Notes: generated by a model from the sequence alone, not told the origin. Shown: positions 44,730 to 56,638, numbered from the stretch's first letter. The stretch is 64,000 nucleotides of DNA from Desarmillaria ectypa (GCA_030407005.1 JAUDYN010000001.1:806001-870000), one strand, 5' to 3'. Numbers and translations are program-made.

Positions 44730-45080
44730 GATGCTGACTGGCCTTGAGTATTCTTCCGCTTTGGCTCCAGTCTCTCACGATGACTGTCAGAAATATGTGT
44801 ATGGAAGAATCTTTTTCTTCTGGACCGGTAAAATGAACCCAGATACAGCGTTCAAACCATCCCCGTAGGTTATCCAGAGGAAAAACTGTACGTCGTTGTC
44901 GTGGAATTGAGCGGGATGTGCCGAATCATCTCGTTCAGGATTTGGGCCTTTGGTTCGTCAAACTTTTGCGTTTAGTATATTCAGTCCCTAATACAGCAAT
45001 TCAGATCGTCACCTATCTCTTGCACTGGAGACTCTTCGGGTCCCTTTCTGTACGGCTGTGTATGACCGGCTGAACTGCCC
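44730..45080 (+). pseudogene. DUF6534 gene copy C, truncated
   Basis: Similar to the 5' parts of copies A and B: the 'tctctcacgatgactgtcagaaatatgt' segment at about 44770, the start-region GGTTATCC near 44868, and the first helix region (CTCTTGCACTGGAGACTCTTCGGG) near 45018-45042. It stops after 'ctgtgtatgaccggctg' and lacks all downstream exons. It is a dead fragment of the duplicated gene. Confidence 0.65.
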
Positions 45081-46559
45081 TGCCTTCAAAAAGCAATACC
45101 GAGAACGCCTTATCATGGTCAGAGCAGATTGGGATACGTTCAATGCCTCAGCTACATCATTTTCTCGAACAAGTGTAACAGTACACTTCCCTTTCTGTGA
45201 AAACTAGAGTTTCCTGAGATGCGAGCAGAGCAGAGTGAATATGCCATGGAGATTGGCAGCATCAGCGATGTCATGAATGATGGGGATTATCGTACTGGTA
45301 GCATATTCGCTACACAGGTTCACGCAGTCTTCGTCCTCGAGTTCCAATATTCACATAAGCTGAAGGTACTGTACCATCGACTGTCAAGATACATCGTTAA
45401 TATCAAAGTCAACGACCGTCGACGTGATAAAATTTGTCACGGTGAGTCTGAGGAGCCTGAGAGTAAGATCTAGTCGACTAAGGTTCAGTTGATCCCGAGG
45501 GGCGGTCAAGATATTATGGGCGGTATCAAGGTGGTATAGACCCCCGTTGTCGTCCCTATTGATAGATCTGGACCTAGCTGAGGCGGGTTAGGAAGGAATA
45601 TCAAGAGCTCTTGAATGTTGGCCGTCAAGTGACTTATTCTATCGGTCCAATAATAGATAATATCCTTCCACCTACCATGCCAGGGCACATTTTCAGTCGA
45701 CGTTGACGAGTTTGTCTCCAGCACTAGTCGCTTGGGAAAGAAAGCCAAGAATTGCTGCAGATTGGTGGGATAAATGGTCCCAATGTGGTGGTCATTGTTT
45801 CGGCTTTCTGATGAGCCAGCGAGTTAGTATAATTGTACCTAGCTGAGTTGGTCGGCCCTGAAGTCGTATCAATCATAGCACCTTCTATTTCGGTACATGG
45901 CATATTACTTTCCCACACTTACATTTCCTTCGACAACCTCTGGCCCAGTTCTACGTCTCCCTGACCGCTCTCCCCGTGAAGTACAATTATCAGGGGATAC
46001 TTGAAAGACGTGAAGAAAAGATGGATGCAGAAATTGCCACCCATAGCTCACATCGATTCCGCATTCCGAGCTGTGGGACTTGTTCGAATCAACAAAATCA
46101 CTGGACACTCTGAAAGATCAGGAAGATTTCGGATGGCAGGAGAAGCTAGGGCTTAGGAAGCCGCTTTTGATGCCCCCGCAGGACAACTACTAGATGTCAG
46201 AGGCTCTTCATGTCCCTTCTTACAGTTTATTCCCGAGCTGGTTTTAATATTAGCTTGATATCACCGCGCCAGTATCTCTTCCGCCATAACTTGGTTCGGA
46301 GATTTTCTTCTCAAGCGGTGGAATGGAGCCATAACAATCAATTTGATGGATCAATGCGCTAACCACGACCGATAAACACGGTTGAAATCAGAGTAGCTGG
46401 ATTGCTAAATTTAATGGCCATTCAGCTCAGTTGCCGTGGTGTAATGCTGACTAGCCTTGGGTATTCGTGCGCCTTCTTTCAAGTCTCTCACGATGGCTAT
46501 CAGAAATATATGTACAGCGTCTTTCCCTTTAGGACTGGCAAAACCACCACGGATACAAC
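45081..46559 (-). pseudogene. Third copy of the duplicated block's unknown gene, plus spacer
   Basis: Minus-strand frames at 45506-45748 and 45905-46108 resemble 43271-43549 and 44508-44702. The segment 45110-45300 resembles 28600-28830. The last 300 bp leads into DUF6534 copy B. The unit is degraded, and I could not build an intact protein. Confidence 0.4.
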
Positions 46560-48202
46560 ATGCTGGCCGTCCCCGCAGGTTATCCCATAGCAAGACTGTA
46601 AGTTATCATCGTGCAATCAAGTGGTGTGTACTGAATCATCCTGCTTCAGTTCTGGACCTGTGGTTCGTTTTTTCCTTCCGTTTAGGAAATTCGATCCCTG
46701 ACACGGCAATTCAGATCATCGCCTGTCTCTTGCACTGGGGACTCTTCGGGACTCTTTCTGTGCAGCTGTGTGCGTCGCTCTCTCTTATTAGTAAATGGTT
46801 TCTAATCCATTCTCCTCAGATCTGTACTATTTGGCATTTCCGAATGACAGACAATTTACAAAATGTCTTGTCTATGGCATCTATATTGTTGAGGTTGCTC
46901 AGACGATACTAGTCAGCCACGACGCCTTCGCAACCTTCGGGTACGGCTTTGGTGATATGGAAGCCCTCATTGGCATGCATTTTGATTGGCTCACTGTCCC
47001 CGTCATGAGTGCTGTCGGTGCGCGCAGCGTTTGCTACTCATTGTCTGTTACTTATCATGAGTACAGCTGCTTGTGTCGGGCAGGTCTTCTATGCGTACCG
47101 AATCTTCATATTGTCAAAGTCACGAATCGTCCCCATATTCGTCACCTGTGTTTGTTGCTGTGCTCTTTCTCTGTGGCAATCTAGATCATCCTATATTTAC
47201 AGGTATCATTGACCAGCTCTGTGGCAGCTATAGTCACAGGCGTCTATTGTTTTCAAACAGACAACCTCACTAAACTCAATAACAGGAAGACGTCCATCGC
47301 CGTCGGGGTATGTAACTGACTAGGCGTCCGGTGTTCATCCTGTTGACCCATGTGTAGATTTGGTGCGGATCCTCTGCCTTGTGTGATATTGTCATCGCTA
47401 GCTGTATGACTTACTATGTGAGTGCTTTCTCTTTCAGCTATATTCAATGATGTTGATTCTGTTTGGTAGCTTATGCGCAGCGATACTGGCTTTCGTCGGA
47501 CTCATTTGCTTGTCATCAAGTTGATTCGTCTCACTATTGAAACGGGATCTGTGACAGGTACTATTTACTCTGCATCATCCGTCGTCGTTGCAAGAGTAAC
47601 ACCGTTTACGTTTAGCTGTTGTCGCTCTGCTTAACCTCATCCTCTTTTTTGCGTTCCCTGGACGTACTTTCTACACGACACCCGCCCTGATCATGCCCAA
47701 TCTGTATGCTAATACTGTTTACATGGTGCTGAATTCGCGAATCCGAATTATGGGTGGACGAGATACTTATACGTCTTCAACTGATATGAGCGTCCCGATG
47801 ACTATATTACGGGATACTGATTGCCAATCAACAGAAGGCACTCGGCGAAGAGATGGAATGCAAGGATGGGCGCCGGTGATCACGATAAATCAAGAGATAC
47901 TCGACGGTGATCACGAGATGGATCAAACGAATGTCAGTCATCGGGATTCATCTGCTGTATTAGAGCTGATCCCCCCCCCCTCAAAAAAAGGAAAAACCGC
48001 AGGATGGCGGTATGAACCTCAACGCGTAACTGATGGAGTTCAGTCTTTGAGTTTACACTGTGTACGGGAACCCGCCTTGATTTCTTCACGTAATATACAC
48101 CGATGGCAAATGTTACGACCTTATATGCTGATATGGCATTGTAGGAATCCGTACTCAGAATTACATCTTATCATCTCCGAGCGAGGTGCAAATAATCATT
48201 AA
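46560..48202 (+). CDS. DUF6534-type multi-pass membrane protein, copy B
   Basis: Nearly the same exon layout and sequence as copy A: LLHWGLFGTLSVQLYLYY, DRQFTKCLVYGIYIVEVAQTIL and GMHFDWLTVPVMSA, a C-terminal half with IKLIRLTIETGSVT and LYANTVYMVLNSR, and a stop at 48202. The intron corresponding to the GC-donor intron of copy A has a normal GTATGT donor here. The first exon (ATG 46560, donor GTAAGT after AGACT) has the same phase problem as in copy A. After ELIPPP a run of C and then A (about 47971-47989) shifts the tail into a long unrelated reading compared with copy A, adding about 60 residues. It may be expressed, but the tail and start look disturbed. Confidence 0.7.
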
Positions 48203-48592
48203 TCTTGAGCCAAAAGGTAGCAACTTGAAGACGACTGACATATACACCTACCATTCCAAGACCGAACGATATCAACGCTTTATGGCCCCGAGACTCATCG
48301 ACTCCTGCATTGATTAACAACATACATGGCTAACGTCGAGGTCACTGACCAGAGAAGCGATATGAGTTTCGGGCCTTGAAATAAGGGTAAGTAGTATCTG
48401 AGGTGTACATAATACAGTTAACGTCCATAGAAAGATCACGTCCCCACAACCTTATCCCATTAGCTCATACAGGAATACCAATCATGATCTGATGTTCGAG
48501 GTCAGCAAACGCTTGAACTTAGAAGGCAAAATAATCGCTCATCAAAACTCTGCTCCCTCTCGCACGTGCACATACCCCGCCTCTATGTCTCC
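48203..48592. other. Spacer without a supported gene
   Basis: 390 bp between copy B and the end of the mannosyltransferase gene; nothing recognised. Confidence 0.4.
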
Positions 48593-49910
48593 TCATCTGG
48601 GACAATGCATGTATGAGAAATGCTCATATCCAATCTTATCAAAGAACTGAATCTGATCTTTGCTCGCAAACAAAGCGGCAACTATACTGTGCACGGGAGC
48701 ATCACCCCACCGTTCATAGTAGAAACCGCCCTTGGACTCGACATAGTCGAAGAACGCCGTGTACGCCGGCCCTCGTCAAAAGGTCGTATCTGCTATTTCC
48801 AAATTGCTCCAGACTGCCGAAAGTTTCATGAGCAGTGGAAAGAACCTGAGGCATGCGGGAGACGAGCTCACGATGACATAGATCATATGCCGCACCGCCG
48901 TCGTTCGAGAGAGAATCTAGTGCATTGTTCTCAGCGATGAATGTGCGGTGCAAGTTGATGAAATCCTTGACGTGTTTCCATAGAGTGGATATCGTCTTTT
49001 TGTATTCGTACATCGCAATTGTGAACGCGCAGACCTTCTTGTGCTCCTCCATATATACAAAGGGATCAAATTTTATATCGCAGTAGAAATGGACGGTCAA
49101 TAGTCTGATGAGCATTATAAAAGTACAAGTGGATGGGAGCGTACTCGATTCTCCAGTACCAACGGTACTTTTTCACTAGATCATGCTTAAAGAAGAAACC
49201 CGAGTTGAAACGACATATGTTCCAGTAGGATTTGCTGCCTGTATCGCATATTTCTTGGCCATGACATATGATCTCAAAGATCAGCGACATACCGCCATAG
49301 ATGACGCTCTGGAATACCATTTTCTTACGTGCCTCTGTCGCTTTATCTTCATCTATCCAATCCGGTTGGAACCGATGGTCATATGCTATCAACCCGAACT
49401 CCATCTTCGCAGAAGTAAGCACGGATACTCGTCTACAAGCAGTTACCAGATAGCTTGTAGTAGTAGAGAAGACTCGCTTTTTGAAATTTTCGTCAAATTC
49501 TACTTCGTTCAGCAGAACGTAAGGATTGTTGTACCATCGATTGAATCGGTCTTCGATCTCGCGGATGCTTCCGATTATCCTAGTGAGGTCGCTGTTTTGA
49601 CAGAGGATAACGAACGCGGCATCGGCACGTCGTCCTGGTGTGGTTTCGTTCCATGGATTCAGTGGCGCGTAATATTCTAGTGGGACGAGATTTCGATCCA
49701 CGAAAGTTGGCGTTTGAATGGTCTCGTCGCGGAAGTGCACCACAACGTTGCTGAGTGACGTTATACGGCCATACTCATGGTGAGTGAAAGCCAGTATATA
49801 ATGAAACTTGATCTACGGTTTGAAAACGGTGAGTGAACGGATTTCGGGAGAGAAATCTTACGCACCACACTACCTAGGACGAGATAAAGATATCGTGCCG
49901 CGGTACTCAT
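48593..49910 (-). pseudogene. GT15 (Kre2/Mnt1/Ktr family) alpha-1,2-mannosyltransferase, broken 3' end
   Basis: Exons on the minus strand: 49866-49910, 49145-49812, 48872-49104 and 48593-48813, with introns of 53, 40 and 58 nt, all in phase. The N-terminus MSTAARYLYLVLGSV gives a short cytosolic tail and membrane anchor for a Golgi type II protein. Family motifs follow: AAFVILCQNSDL, REIEDRFN, KMEFGLI, DWIDEDKATEARKKM, CRFNSGFFF, VHFYCDIKFDPF, WKHVKDF, IAENNA, YDLCH and then WSNLEIA. In the last exon a TGA at 48776-48778 stands at the Trp of F-W-RGPAY; the frame is otherwise kept through KGGFYYERWGDAPVHS to TGA 48593-48595. Sequence resembling the usual Cys-containing C-terminus continues in another frame beyond that. 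Such enzymes extend mannan chains on O- and N-glycans. The catalytic C-terminal lobe would be lost, so I call it a recent pseudogene. Confidence 0.8.
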
Positions 49911-50728
49911 CTTCACCAGCTTCGTACAGCTGGGAGAAATTTATCGAGACGCGGTGTGAGGGAATGAAAGAGAATGTAGGGTGGAAGAGCCTCGACATTG
50001 TCCAGCTACAGGTACTGTGCAACAGTTGCGCACCTACGGAATATCGCAGGCTCGTAAATTTTTTATTCGTATGATGCTGTGCTGTATACAAACAACTTTG
50101 AGGAACCCCCCCATTCTTGCAAGGTATTTAGTGAAAGAACGGTTTTACCACACATTGACCTGAGATTATATTAAATAATTGAAATAAATCTGCTAATGTA
50201 CTCGCTCACCAATGATAATTAACATTTTCATTATCAAAGACGCGAGTAACAACGAACCCAAGTAGCTGATTCGAGTGAGGATAAAGTTGCCGTGTACGTT
50301 TAGTATATATCCTTCAGCCGACTCGCAGCTGTAGTGCTGGTCAGGTCGTTGAGCTTCAAATTTGTTCAAAGGACATTCAAAAATATGAAAACAGACATTG
50401 ATATAGTACAAACCAAGTATATATTGCCTTATTTTATACTACTTGTCTCCTTCTCTTACTCTTTGTTCGCTGTCGTTGTGCTGCTGCCTGTTAGTCCTTA
50501 CGGTTGATCCAGGGAAGTGTCACCAATGCGCCTGGCTTTTTTGTTCCCCACTCTGTCTCTTCAGTGGCAGCTCAGCGCTCAGTGCTCGGGCGTAAAGTAA
50601 GAATTGTAATTTGAACATTGAAGGGGTCACATAGCCTGGTGGTCAGCCTCTGATAAGTACCACCATGACCTTGCCAGCGCTTATTCTTCCTTTTCAACTT
50701 CCGCCAGCTTGTGAATGTATTTGAAGGG
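49911..50728. other. Intergenic region between mannosyltransferase and dehydrogenase
   Basis: About 820 bp between divergent genes; it should contain both promoters. Only short antisense frames are present and I recognise no specific site. Confidence 0.45.
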
Positions 50729-51997
50729 ATGTTCAATATTCTGCACAACCTTAGTGCCTTTTTCAAGCAAGCCTGGTTCTCCGGAAGGCCTAGGTGGACC
50801 CCGGCCCAGATGCCAGACTTGGCGGGGAAGGTCATTATCGTGACCGGTGGCTCGTCGGGAATAGGAAAAGAGATAGTCAGGGTGCGTCACTCTTCAATTT
50901 TCTATGCGCGCTAAGCTCAATGTTCCCAGGAATTGCTGCTTCACAATGCCAAAGTGTACCTTGCCGCGAGGAATCCAGAGAAGACGAAAAATGTTATCAA
51001 GGGACTGACGGAGGCCACCGGGAAGACTGCGATTTTCTTGAACTTGGATCTGGGAGACCTGAAATCTGTCAAGGCCGCCGCGGAGGAGTTTCTCTCGTGC
51101 GTATCACTTTGTATACTGCCGCAAAGCGTTTCTCATGCCTGCGTTGCCACAGGAAAGAGAACAGTCTCGATATTTTATTCAATAATGGGTAGGATCTACG
51201 CTCGATGCGCTGACTGACGTCTGATCATCATTATCACATTCCAGAGGCGTGATGCTAGTTCCCCATGATGTGCTCACTGTCCAAGGCTACGATTATCATT
51301 TTGGTGTTAATGTCCTCGGTCACTTTTACCTCACGAAGCTTTTGCTACCAGCATTACAGGCAACGGAAGGCAAGACCCGCGTGGTGACGACCTCATCATC
51401 GGGTATCTACCTACCTTTGGTGACCAAGATCCTGTTCGAAACGCTCAACGATGGACCAGCGAGAAAAAGCAAGTCCCCGGCGTATCTGTACTGTCAAAGC
51501 AAAGTGGTGCGGTCAATTCTTTGCCAGTTCGTATCTAGGCGCTAATGCATATCCTTGACAGGGCGACGCGATATTCACGTTGGAACTGGCGAGGAGGTAC
51601 GGGGACAAAGGGATAGTATCCATCAGCCTCAACCCTGGTAACCTAAAGACGGATCTGGACCGGCATGCGGACTGGTGGAACTCAATTCTTTTAGTGAACA
51701 CTGCATCTTCGTTTCTTGTGTTCTTTGCTCATGCGTGTGCGCCCAGTGGTTCTTGCTCCTATGGCCGGCAACATGGGGTGCGTGGACGTCTCTATGGGCC
51801 GGCACGAGTCCAGAAAACGAAGATGCCAACGGAAAAGTACGTTTGTTTGTGGCAGCTCTATGACAAAGTTATGCTGATGCACGGATTAGTTCATGGTTCC
51901 GTGGTGTCAGGTGGGTAAGATGACTGAGGCGACTCGAGATCCGGAACTCGGCGAGAGATTATGGGCGTGGATGGAAGAGCAGGTAAAGGATATCTGA
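50729..51997 (+). CDS. Short-chain dehydrogenase/reductase (retinol-dehydrogenase-like)
   Basis: Seven exons: 50729-50881, 50930-51096, 51153-51188, 51245-51506, 51562-51693, 51747-51836 and 51890-51997, with introns of 48-56 nt, giving 315 aa. Classic SDR features: cofactor motif TGGSSGIG at residues 39-46, the dinucleotide-fold continuation [16 protein letters not shown] near 116-119, the [14 protein letters not shown] helix, active-site Ser pair in TTSSSG, and YCQSK (Tyr 201, Lys 205). The C-terminal half ([58 protein letters not shown]) matches the fungal subfamily. It would use NAD(P)H on an unknown small alcohol, aldehyde or ketone. An upstream in-frame ATG at 50711 adds six residues; I chose 50729 by family habit. 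The long frame across 51694 is an intron read-through, not the real end of the exon. Confidence 0.88.
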
Positions 51998-52616
51998 TCT
52001 CGCGCTTCTCTAGGTGGGATTGTCAAACATGCCAACGAGTTCATAGTCATAAATGCTCAAAATGATATACGTGAAATCGCTGGTAAAGTAGTATTGGTTA
52101 TGCCACTACTTCTGTAGGACGTCAATATCGGCTCCGTTTTTGTTGATTGCTCTCGGCTCGCTGGCATCCATTAACAGCGCCTTGTGCAATGTTTACTGTT
52201 TCATACGTATTTGATTCGGTGCCACACTGACTCATGGAAGAACCCTATATTGGCGATATATGAAAGAGTGTATTTTATGAAGAGAGAAAGCCGTCGTGTT
52301 CGAAGACAAAGTCATTATTCAGACAACAAGGAATCTTTGAATGCCATATCCTTTATGCCCTTGAAACACTAGAAATGAAAGCGTCTGGTGTTCGAGCGCG
52401 CACGGCAATGCGGGCCGTGAAGTCGCCACTCCAGCCAAACTTGAACAAATATCCGGTCGTAGCCATCAACGGTGCTGAATCAACTCTCCCTAATACTTGT
52501 TCTTTCTCTTCCTCCTGTTGCGATACTTGCACCTTTTCTACGCACAATTTCCGCTTGGATAGCGAAGAAGTTCTGGGCTGCCTCCCGATACCACTACTAC
52601 GCACTGATTTGCCACC
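51998..52616. other. Intergenic region before the MYND gene
   Basis: About 620 bp. The frames at 52184-52372 and 52375-52671 lack motifs and overlap the promoter and first exon of the next gene. The start codon at 52617 has the strong context GCCACCATGC. Confidence 0.45.
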
Positions 52617-55356
52617 ATGCGCGAGTCCAACTTTGCTTTTCCGGCTCAAAACAAGGCATGTGTCTGTATAAGCTCCCAATTGTACGACAGACGAGGTAAT
52701 TAGTGGCAAATATGCATCTATTTTTTGCTGAGACGCCTCTTTAGCGTTAGATACGTCGTCGGCGTTGCCCTTGTTCAACTCGCTGACGCATCTTACCTAT
52801 CTGACTTCGACGTCACCGCGAATCCGTGAAATCATGACCATGGATGGCGGGCTGGAACGACTCGTCAAGATCCTGCATGAATTCTGTCTCTGTCCACCGC
52901 CACCTGAAAATCCAGCTCTTTTCTATGGCCTGTCGCCGCCTAACGCCCGGCCTCAGAAACTGACTCCAGCGCTTAACCCATCGTCTTTTGACAAACATGC
53001 CGCCTATCGTTTTTCTCTAGCATTTCAATGTGTTGTAAACATAGGTGTACGCGGTAGTGAGCCTATCCGAAGCCGCGTCGTTCAGGCGGGCACTCTCGAG
53101 GTCGTGGGATGTATTTTGGAAGCATGGCTTGCTAAGAAGGGCTTTGCCGTCGGTCCGAGCTCTAGTGCTACGGGGCTACCTAGGGAGACTAGGGAGCAGA
53201 GACACGCTCGGAGGCAGGCCATCGCTGAACAGCGTCAGAGAGATGAGGCAGTTGAGCTGGCGAGGGCACTGCAGAGGCAAATATCAGTCGAAGTTTCGCA
53301 GGTATGTTGACTTTGATTTCTCTGCTTTTCCTTCCTTGTTAATGGTGGAGACAGTCCAATACACCCGTAACAAGTGACACAGATGCTGATACTTCTGCCG
53401 AGGTATCTACGACTGTGACGCCTCTCGGATCCAATACTCCCACCGGCACTGTCGTGGTCCCCGGTCGGGATCGTAGTGGGACTATCATTGCTCGGCCCGT
53501 ATGGGATCCAGCACCCGCAGCCAGAACTCCAAACGCGGCGGGTGTGGCACGACCTACACCGGTCCTCGGCGCTCGACGACGCTCTCGAGCTTCCCCATCA
53601 CCTTCAACCTCCACAGATACCTCACGGGCCGAGACAGAAACTGAGGACGACGGCGACATCGACATGGACCAAGCGTCACGCGCTGCTGATGATGATCCAT
53701 CAACATCGGCTTCTCCGTCCCCAGAACGCCATTCCCATCACGGATCGCTTGGACGTCGCGCGGTTGGCATAGTCTCTGACGCACCTGCGACGCAGGTGGA
53801 CTTGAATACGGATGCACACATAATTATTAACGATGCACGAAGCGAGGTCATGGTAGGCGGAGATGGAGGTGTCGAGGAAGGTATCGTGTCATTGGAGCAA
53901 AACGACGATTTTGCAATGGGTGCTCCCCCCGGTGCTCCCGGTGCTATCGATGAGCCGCCTCATGTAGGTATGAGAGAACCGACAAGGAGGCGGACGGCAG
54001 ACGCACCTCCAGAAGCAACACCTCGGCCAGGGACAGCCCCCCTTCCTTTGCCTCGTGGCCCCATACAACGTGGTGGAACTGTCCGTGGAAGAACCGATGC
54101 GGCTGGCGGTACTGAAATTGGCGCCACGGCGCGCTCAAGCCATCATCATCACCATCATCGAGATGCAGAGTCCGGTCCTTACAGAGACGAGGATGTTCTG
54201 CTCAGCTTGCAGCTTCTCGCATATTTAAGCAAATACCCCCATGTTAGGCAAGCGTTTTATGAGCCTCGATTGACGTTCCATCCAGCGAGCGCAAATTTAT
54301 CCGGCGGGAGGTATGGTTCTACTTCGGCGTCGCCCGCTCCGTCTATCAAATCGACTTCCTCATCGAGCACGCTGACACCCTCGTCAGCGTCAGGGTCGTT
54401 CTTCCGGGCTTTCAGGGGAAGGGACAAAGAGAAAGAGAAGGCACCACCTGTAGTTCCGCCCGCTCCTTCGGGTAGTCCAAGGCAAACAAACGTATTTTCA
54501 CTTGTAGAACGATTTACGTTTAGGCCTAGTTCGACGGAGACTGATATGCCTAATCCTCCTCCGCGCTTACCTCCGGAGATTCAATACTGGGCTGGAGTTA
54601 TTATGAGGAATGCGTGCCGGAAAGACGAGAGCCGGGGTGGGATACGACAGTGTGCTAATAGTGAGGTTCATTCAATATCTTTTGTGGGTACTTTCTAACC
54701 CCTTCGCAGTGCTATGTGGTCGATGGGAAGAGTACCCTAGGGAGTTCGCCAAGTGTCGACGGTGTAGGAAAGCCAAGTATTGTGGCAAGGAGTGCCAGAG
54801 TACGGCTTGGAGTGAGGGTCATCGGTTCTGGTGTAGTGCGAAGGACGCAGATGATGATGATCCTTCACATCCTCCCTCTGGGCCTGGGCCTGGGCCTGGC
54901 AACGATGGAAACGGCGGGTCGGCTGGAGAAGGAGGTGGCGCCGGTACTGCACGCAGGCCGAGGACACTTGGAAATGCTGGAGCTGCTTCGCCCGCTGGAG
55001 GTGGTGGTGGTGGCACTACGAGACCTACTGGTGGAGCACCGAGAACCGCTGCTAGTGGCGGCGCTCATCACACTAATGCCAGTGCCATATTTGTAGGGCA
55101 GGGAGATCCCAGACCGGTTCAGGTATCAGTGACGACCTATCGACCCAGAAGGGAAAGACGACTGCCGGCAGATGCACTCTTGAATGTCCTGAATGAAGAT
55201 CAGGACGCAAGAAGAAGAGCCGAAGCCAACCAGACGACGACTGTCACCCAGGACGCCATAGGGATACCAAGACCTCCAGGGCCTGGTCCCCATTCACAGT
55301 TACAAGGACTCATGAGACCAAGACCAGATATTAACCTTGATATGGTGTTGGGTTGA
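52617..55356 (+). CDS. mub1: MYND-finger protein, Mub1/SamB family
   Basis: Four exons: 52617-52695, 52745-53301, 53355-54660 and 54710-55356 (introns 49, 53 and 49 nt), 862 aa. The N-terminus MRESNFAFPAQNKACVCISS followed by QLYDRRALDTSSALPLFNSL and HLTYLTSTSPRIREI is characteristic of fungal Mub1/SamB proteins, with an armadillo-like N-terminal region. A long low-complexity middle (Ser/Pro/Thr-rich, a six-His run near nt 54142) follows. The MYND zinc finger (CANMLCGRWEEYPREFAKC, RRCRKAKYCGKEC, HRFWC) spans about residues 645-690 and is split by the last intron, with a Gly-rich tail after it. In yeast Mub1 works with the ubiquitin ligase Ubr2 in degrading Rpn4; in Aspergillus SamB affects polarity and septation. 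The role here is inferred from family membership. Confidence 0.87.
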
Positions 55357-55828
55357 GGGTTTCAGTGTCGGAATCCTCTCTTTCTTTTTCCCTGGTTTAT
55401 AATCTGCTTGATGTCTCTTCTTTTCCATGTCTTTATCTCGCATAAGCATATCATACACAGTAGCAACATGTCCACCCCATCATTTCCCCGTCTGTCACCT
55501 CTTTCTCTCTTCATCTAGCCATTCGTAATCATCATTCATTTTTCCCGCCCATATCCTCCTCTCCGTCGAGTATTATGTTTAGTTCTACTCACGTCATATC
55601 ACATCGCTATGTAGGTACAGTCTTTTTGGTCTGCTAAGTATATACATCATGTTTTTGGCAGTTTGTCTTCATTTATTTATTCAGGCGGTGATGACCATAA
55701 TTGGAATATTCTCACGGGATCGTTGATTGCATAAGCCTGGGTCAAATTTTCTGCGCCGGGCCGTCGCAAAACTTGAACACAAACTTTTTCTTCCTCTCCG
55801 CTTTTTCGTTTTCCTCCCTACTACAGAG
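55357..55828 (+). other. 3' flank of MYND gene and promoter of hsp10
   Basis: 472 bp without a gene. It is pyrimidine-rich downstream of the MYND stop. A heat-shock-element-like GAATATTC lies at 55704-55711. Confidence 0.45.
55704..55711 (+). promoter_or_regulatory. Possible heat shock element half-pair
   Basis: GAATATTC has the GAAnnTTC arrangement of heat shock factor sites and lies about 120 bp upstream of the Hsp10 start. Only one pair is evident; a third unit is not seen. Confidence 0.35.
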
Positions 55829-56323
55829 ATGTTAAGTACACGTATAGACGGGAGGTGACGATAACTGATCCTCCGTTTCCTACAGGCTGCCCAAGCAACT
55901 TTTAAATCTATCAAAGCTCTCGTTCCTCTCCTTGACCGAGTGCTAGTGCAGAGGTTCAAGCCGGAGACAGTGTGTAGTATTCTTTGTCTTTTGTTTTACA
56001 GATACTAATGCGCCATTTATGTGCCAGAAAACTTCTGCCGGGATCTTCTTGCCTACGTCGGCGACGACGACTCCCCTACCAGAGGCTACCGTAATCGCTG
56101 TTGGCCCCGGTGCGCCGAATAAGGATGGCCAGATTATGCCTACGCAGGTGAAGGCAGGAGACAGAGTACTTTTGCCTGGATGGGGAGGCAACTCGATCAA
56201 GGTTGGCGAAGAGGTTAGTCTTGTTCGATTCAATCTGTTGTCGTCCATGGATGACTGAGACCTGCTACGTAGGAATATTTCTTGTTCCGGGATTCAGACA
56301 TCCTTGCTAAAATCCAAGAGTGA
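55829..56323 (+). CDS. hsp10: Mitochondrial co-chaperonin Hsp10 (GroES family)
   Basis: The product is clearly Hsp10: KSIKALVPLLDRVLVQRF, then KTSAGIFLPTSATT, PEATVIAVGPG, VKAGDRVLLPGWGG and EEEYFLFRDSDILAKIQE. Exons 55896-55969, 56028-56213 and 56273-56323 are secure (introns 58 and 59 nt). The first exon is my inference: ATG 55829 with only seven coding bases (ATGTTAA), a donor at 55836 and acceptor CCCAAG at 55895 give M-L-T-T-F-K and a 105-aa protein, the usual length. The better-looking acceptor CCTACAG (55885) would not keep frame with this ATG. Hsp10 caps the Hsp60 ring in the matrix and helps fold imported proteins. Confidence 0.88.
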
Positions 56324-56638
56324 AGAGTGTAGGAGGGTATCTATCTTCGTACGAGGTGTATGTGCAAAATCAACAGAGATGTTCTCCCCGCTCCATGTGC
56401 TCTGAATGTTCGAGAAGTTTCGTTGGTGACGCTTAAGGAAATAGCTGCTGTCCCTGGAGTGACTTTCGGTATTAGAAGAACTAAGTATTGTGGCTCATTA
56501 GATGCCCTGGCCTTTGAATGAATCTGACATTTATGTCGTTACCATGAATCATATATAAACACAAGTACTGTAGTCGAAGCTGGGAAAAGTAGAACGAGTT
56601 ATTACATTGCTGGTACATGGAGATTCTCCAAGGCTGAA
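56324..56638. other. Short spacer between convergent genes
   Basis: 315 bp between Hsp10 and the end of the minus-strand 170-aa gene; nothing recognised. Confidence 0.4.

Noticed and set aside
46457..46912. A 151-aa frame covering the 5' end of DUF6534 copy B
   Set aside because: It reads through an intron, and its C-terminal part is the intron in frame; only the LLHWGLF helix is real.
51580..51918. Unspliced 112-aa reading of the dehydrogenase 3' part
   Set aside because: It runs through two introns; the spliced reading gives the conserved [15 protein letters not shown] and C-terminal motifs.
53339..55100. Long antisense and alternative frames inside the MYND gene (for example 53339-53665 and 54737-55071)
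   Set aside because: They are mirror frames of GC-rich, low-complexity coding sequence; the plus-strand exons have the MYND finger and good splice sites.
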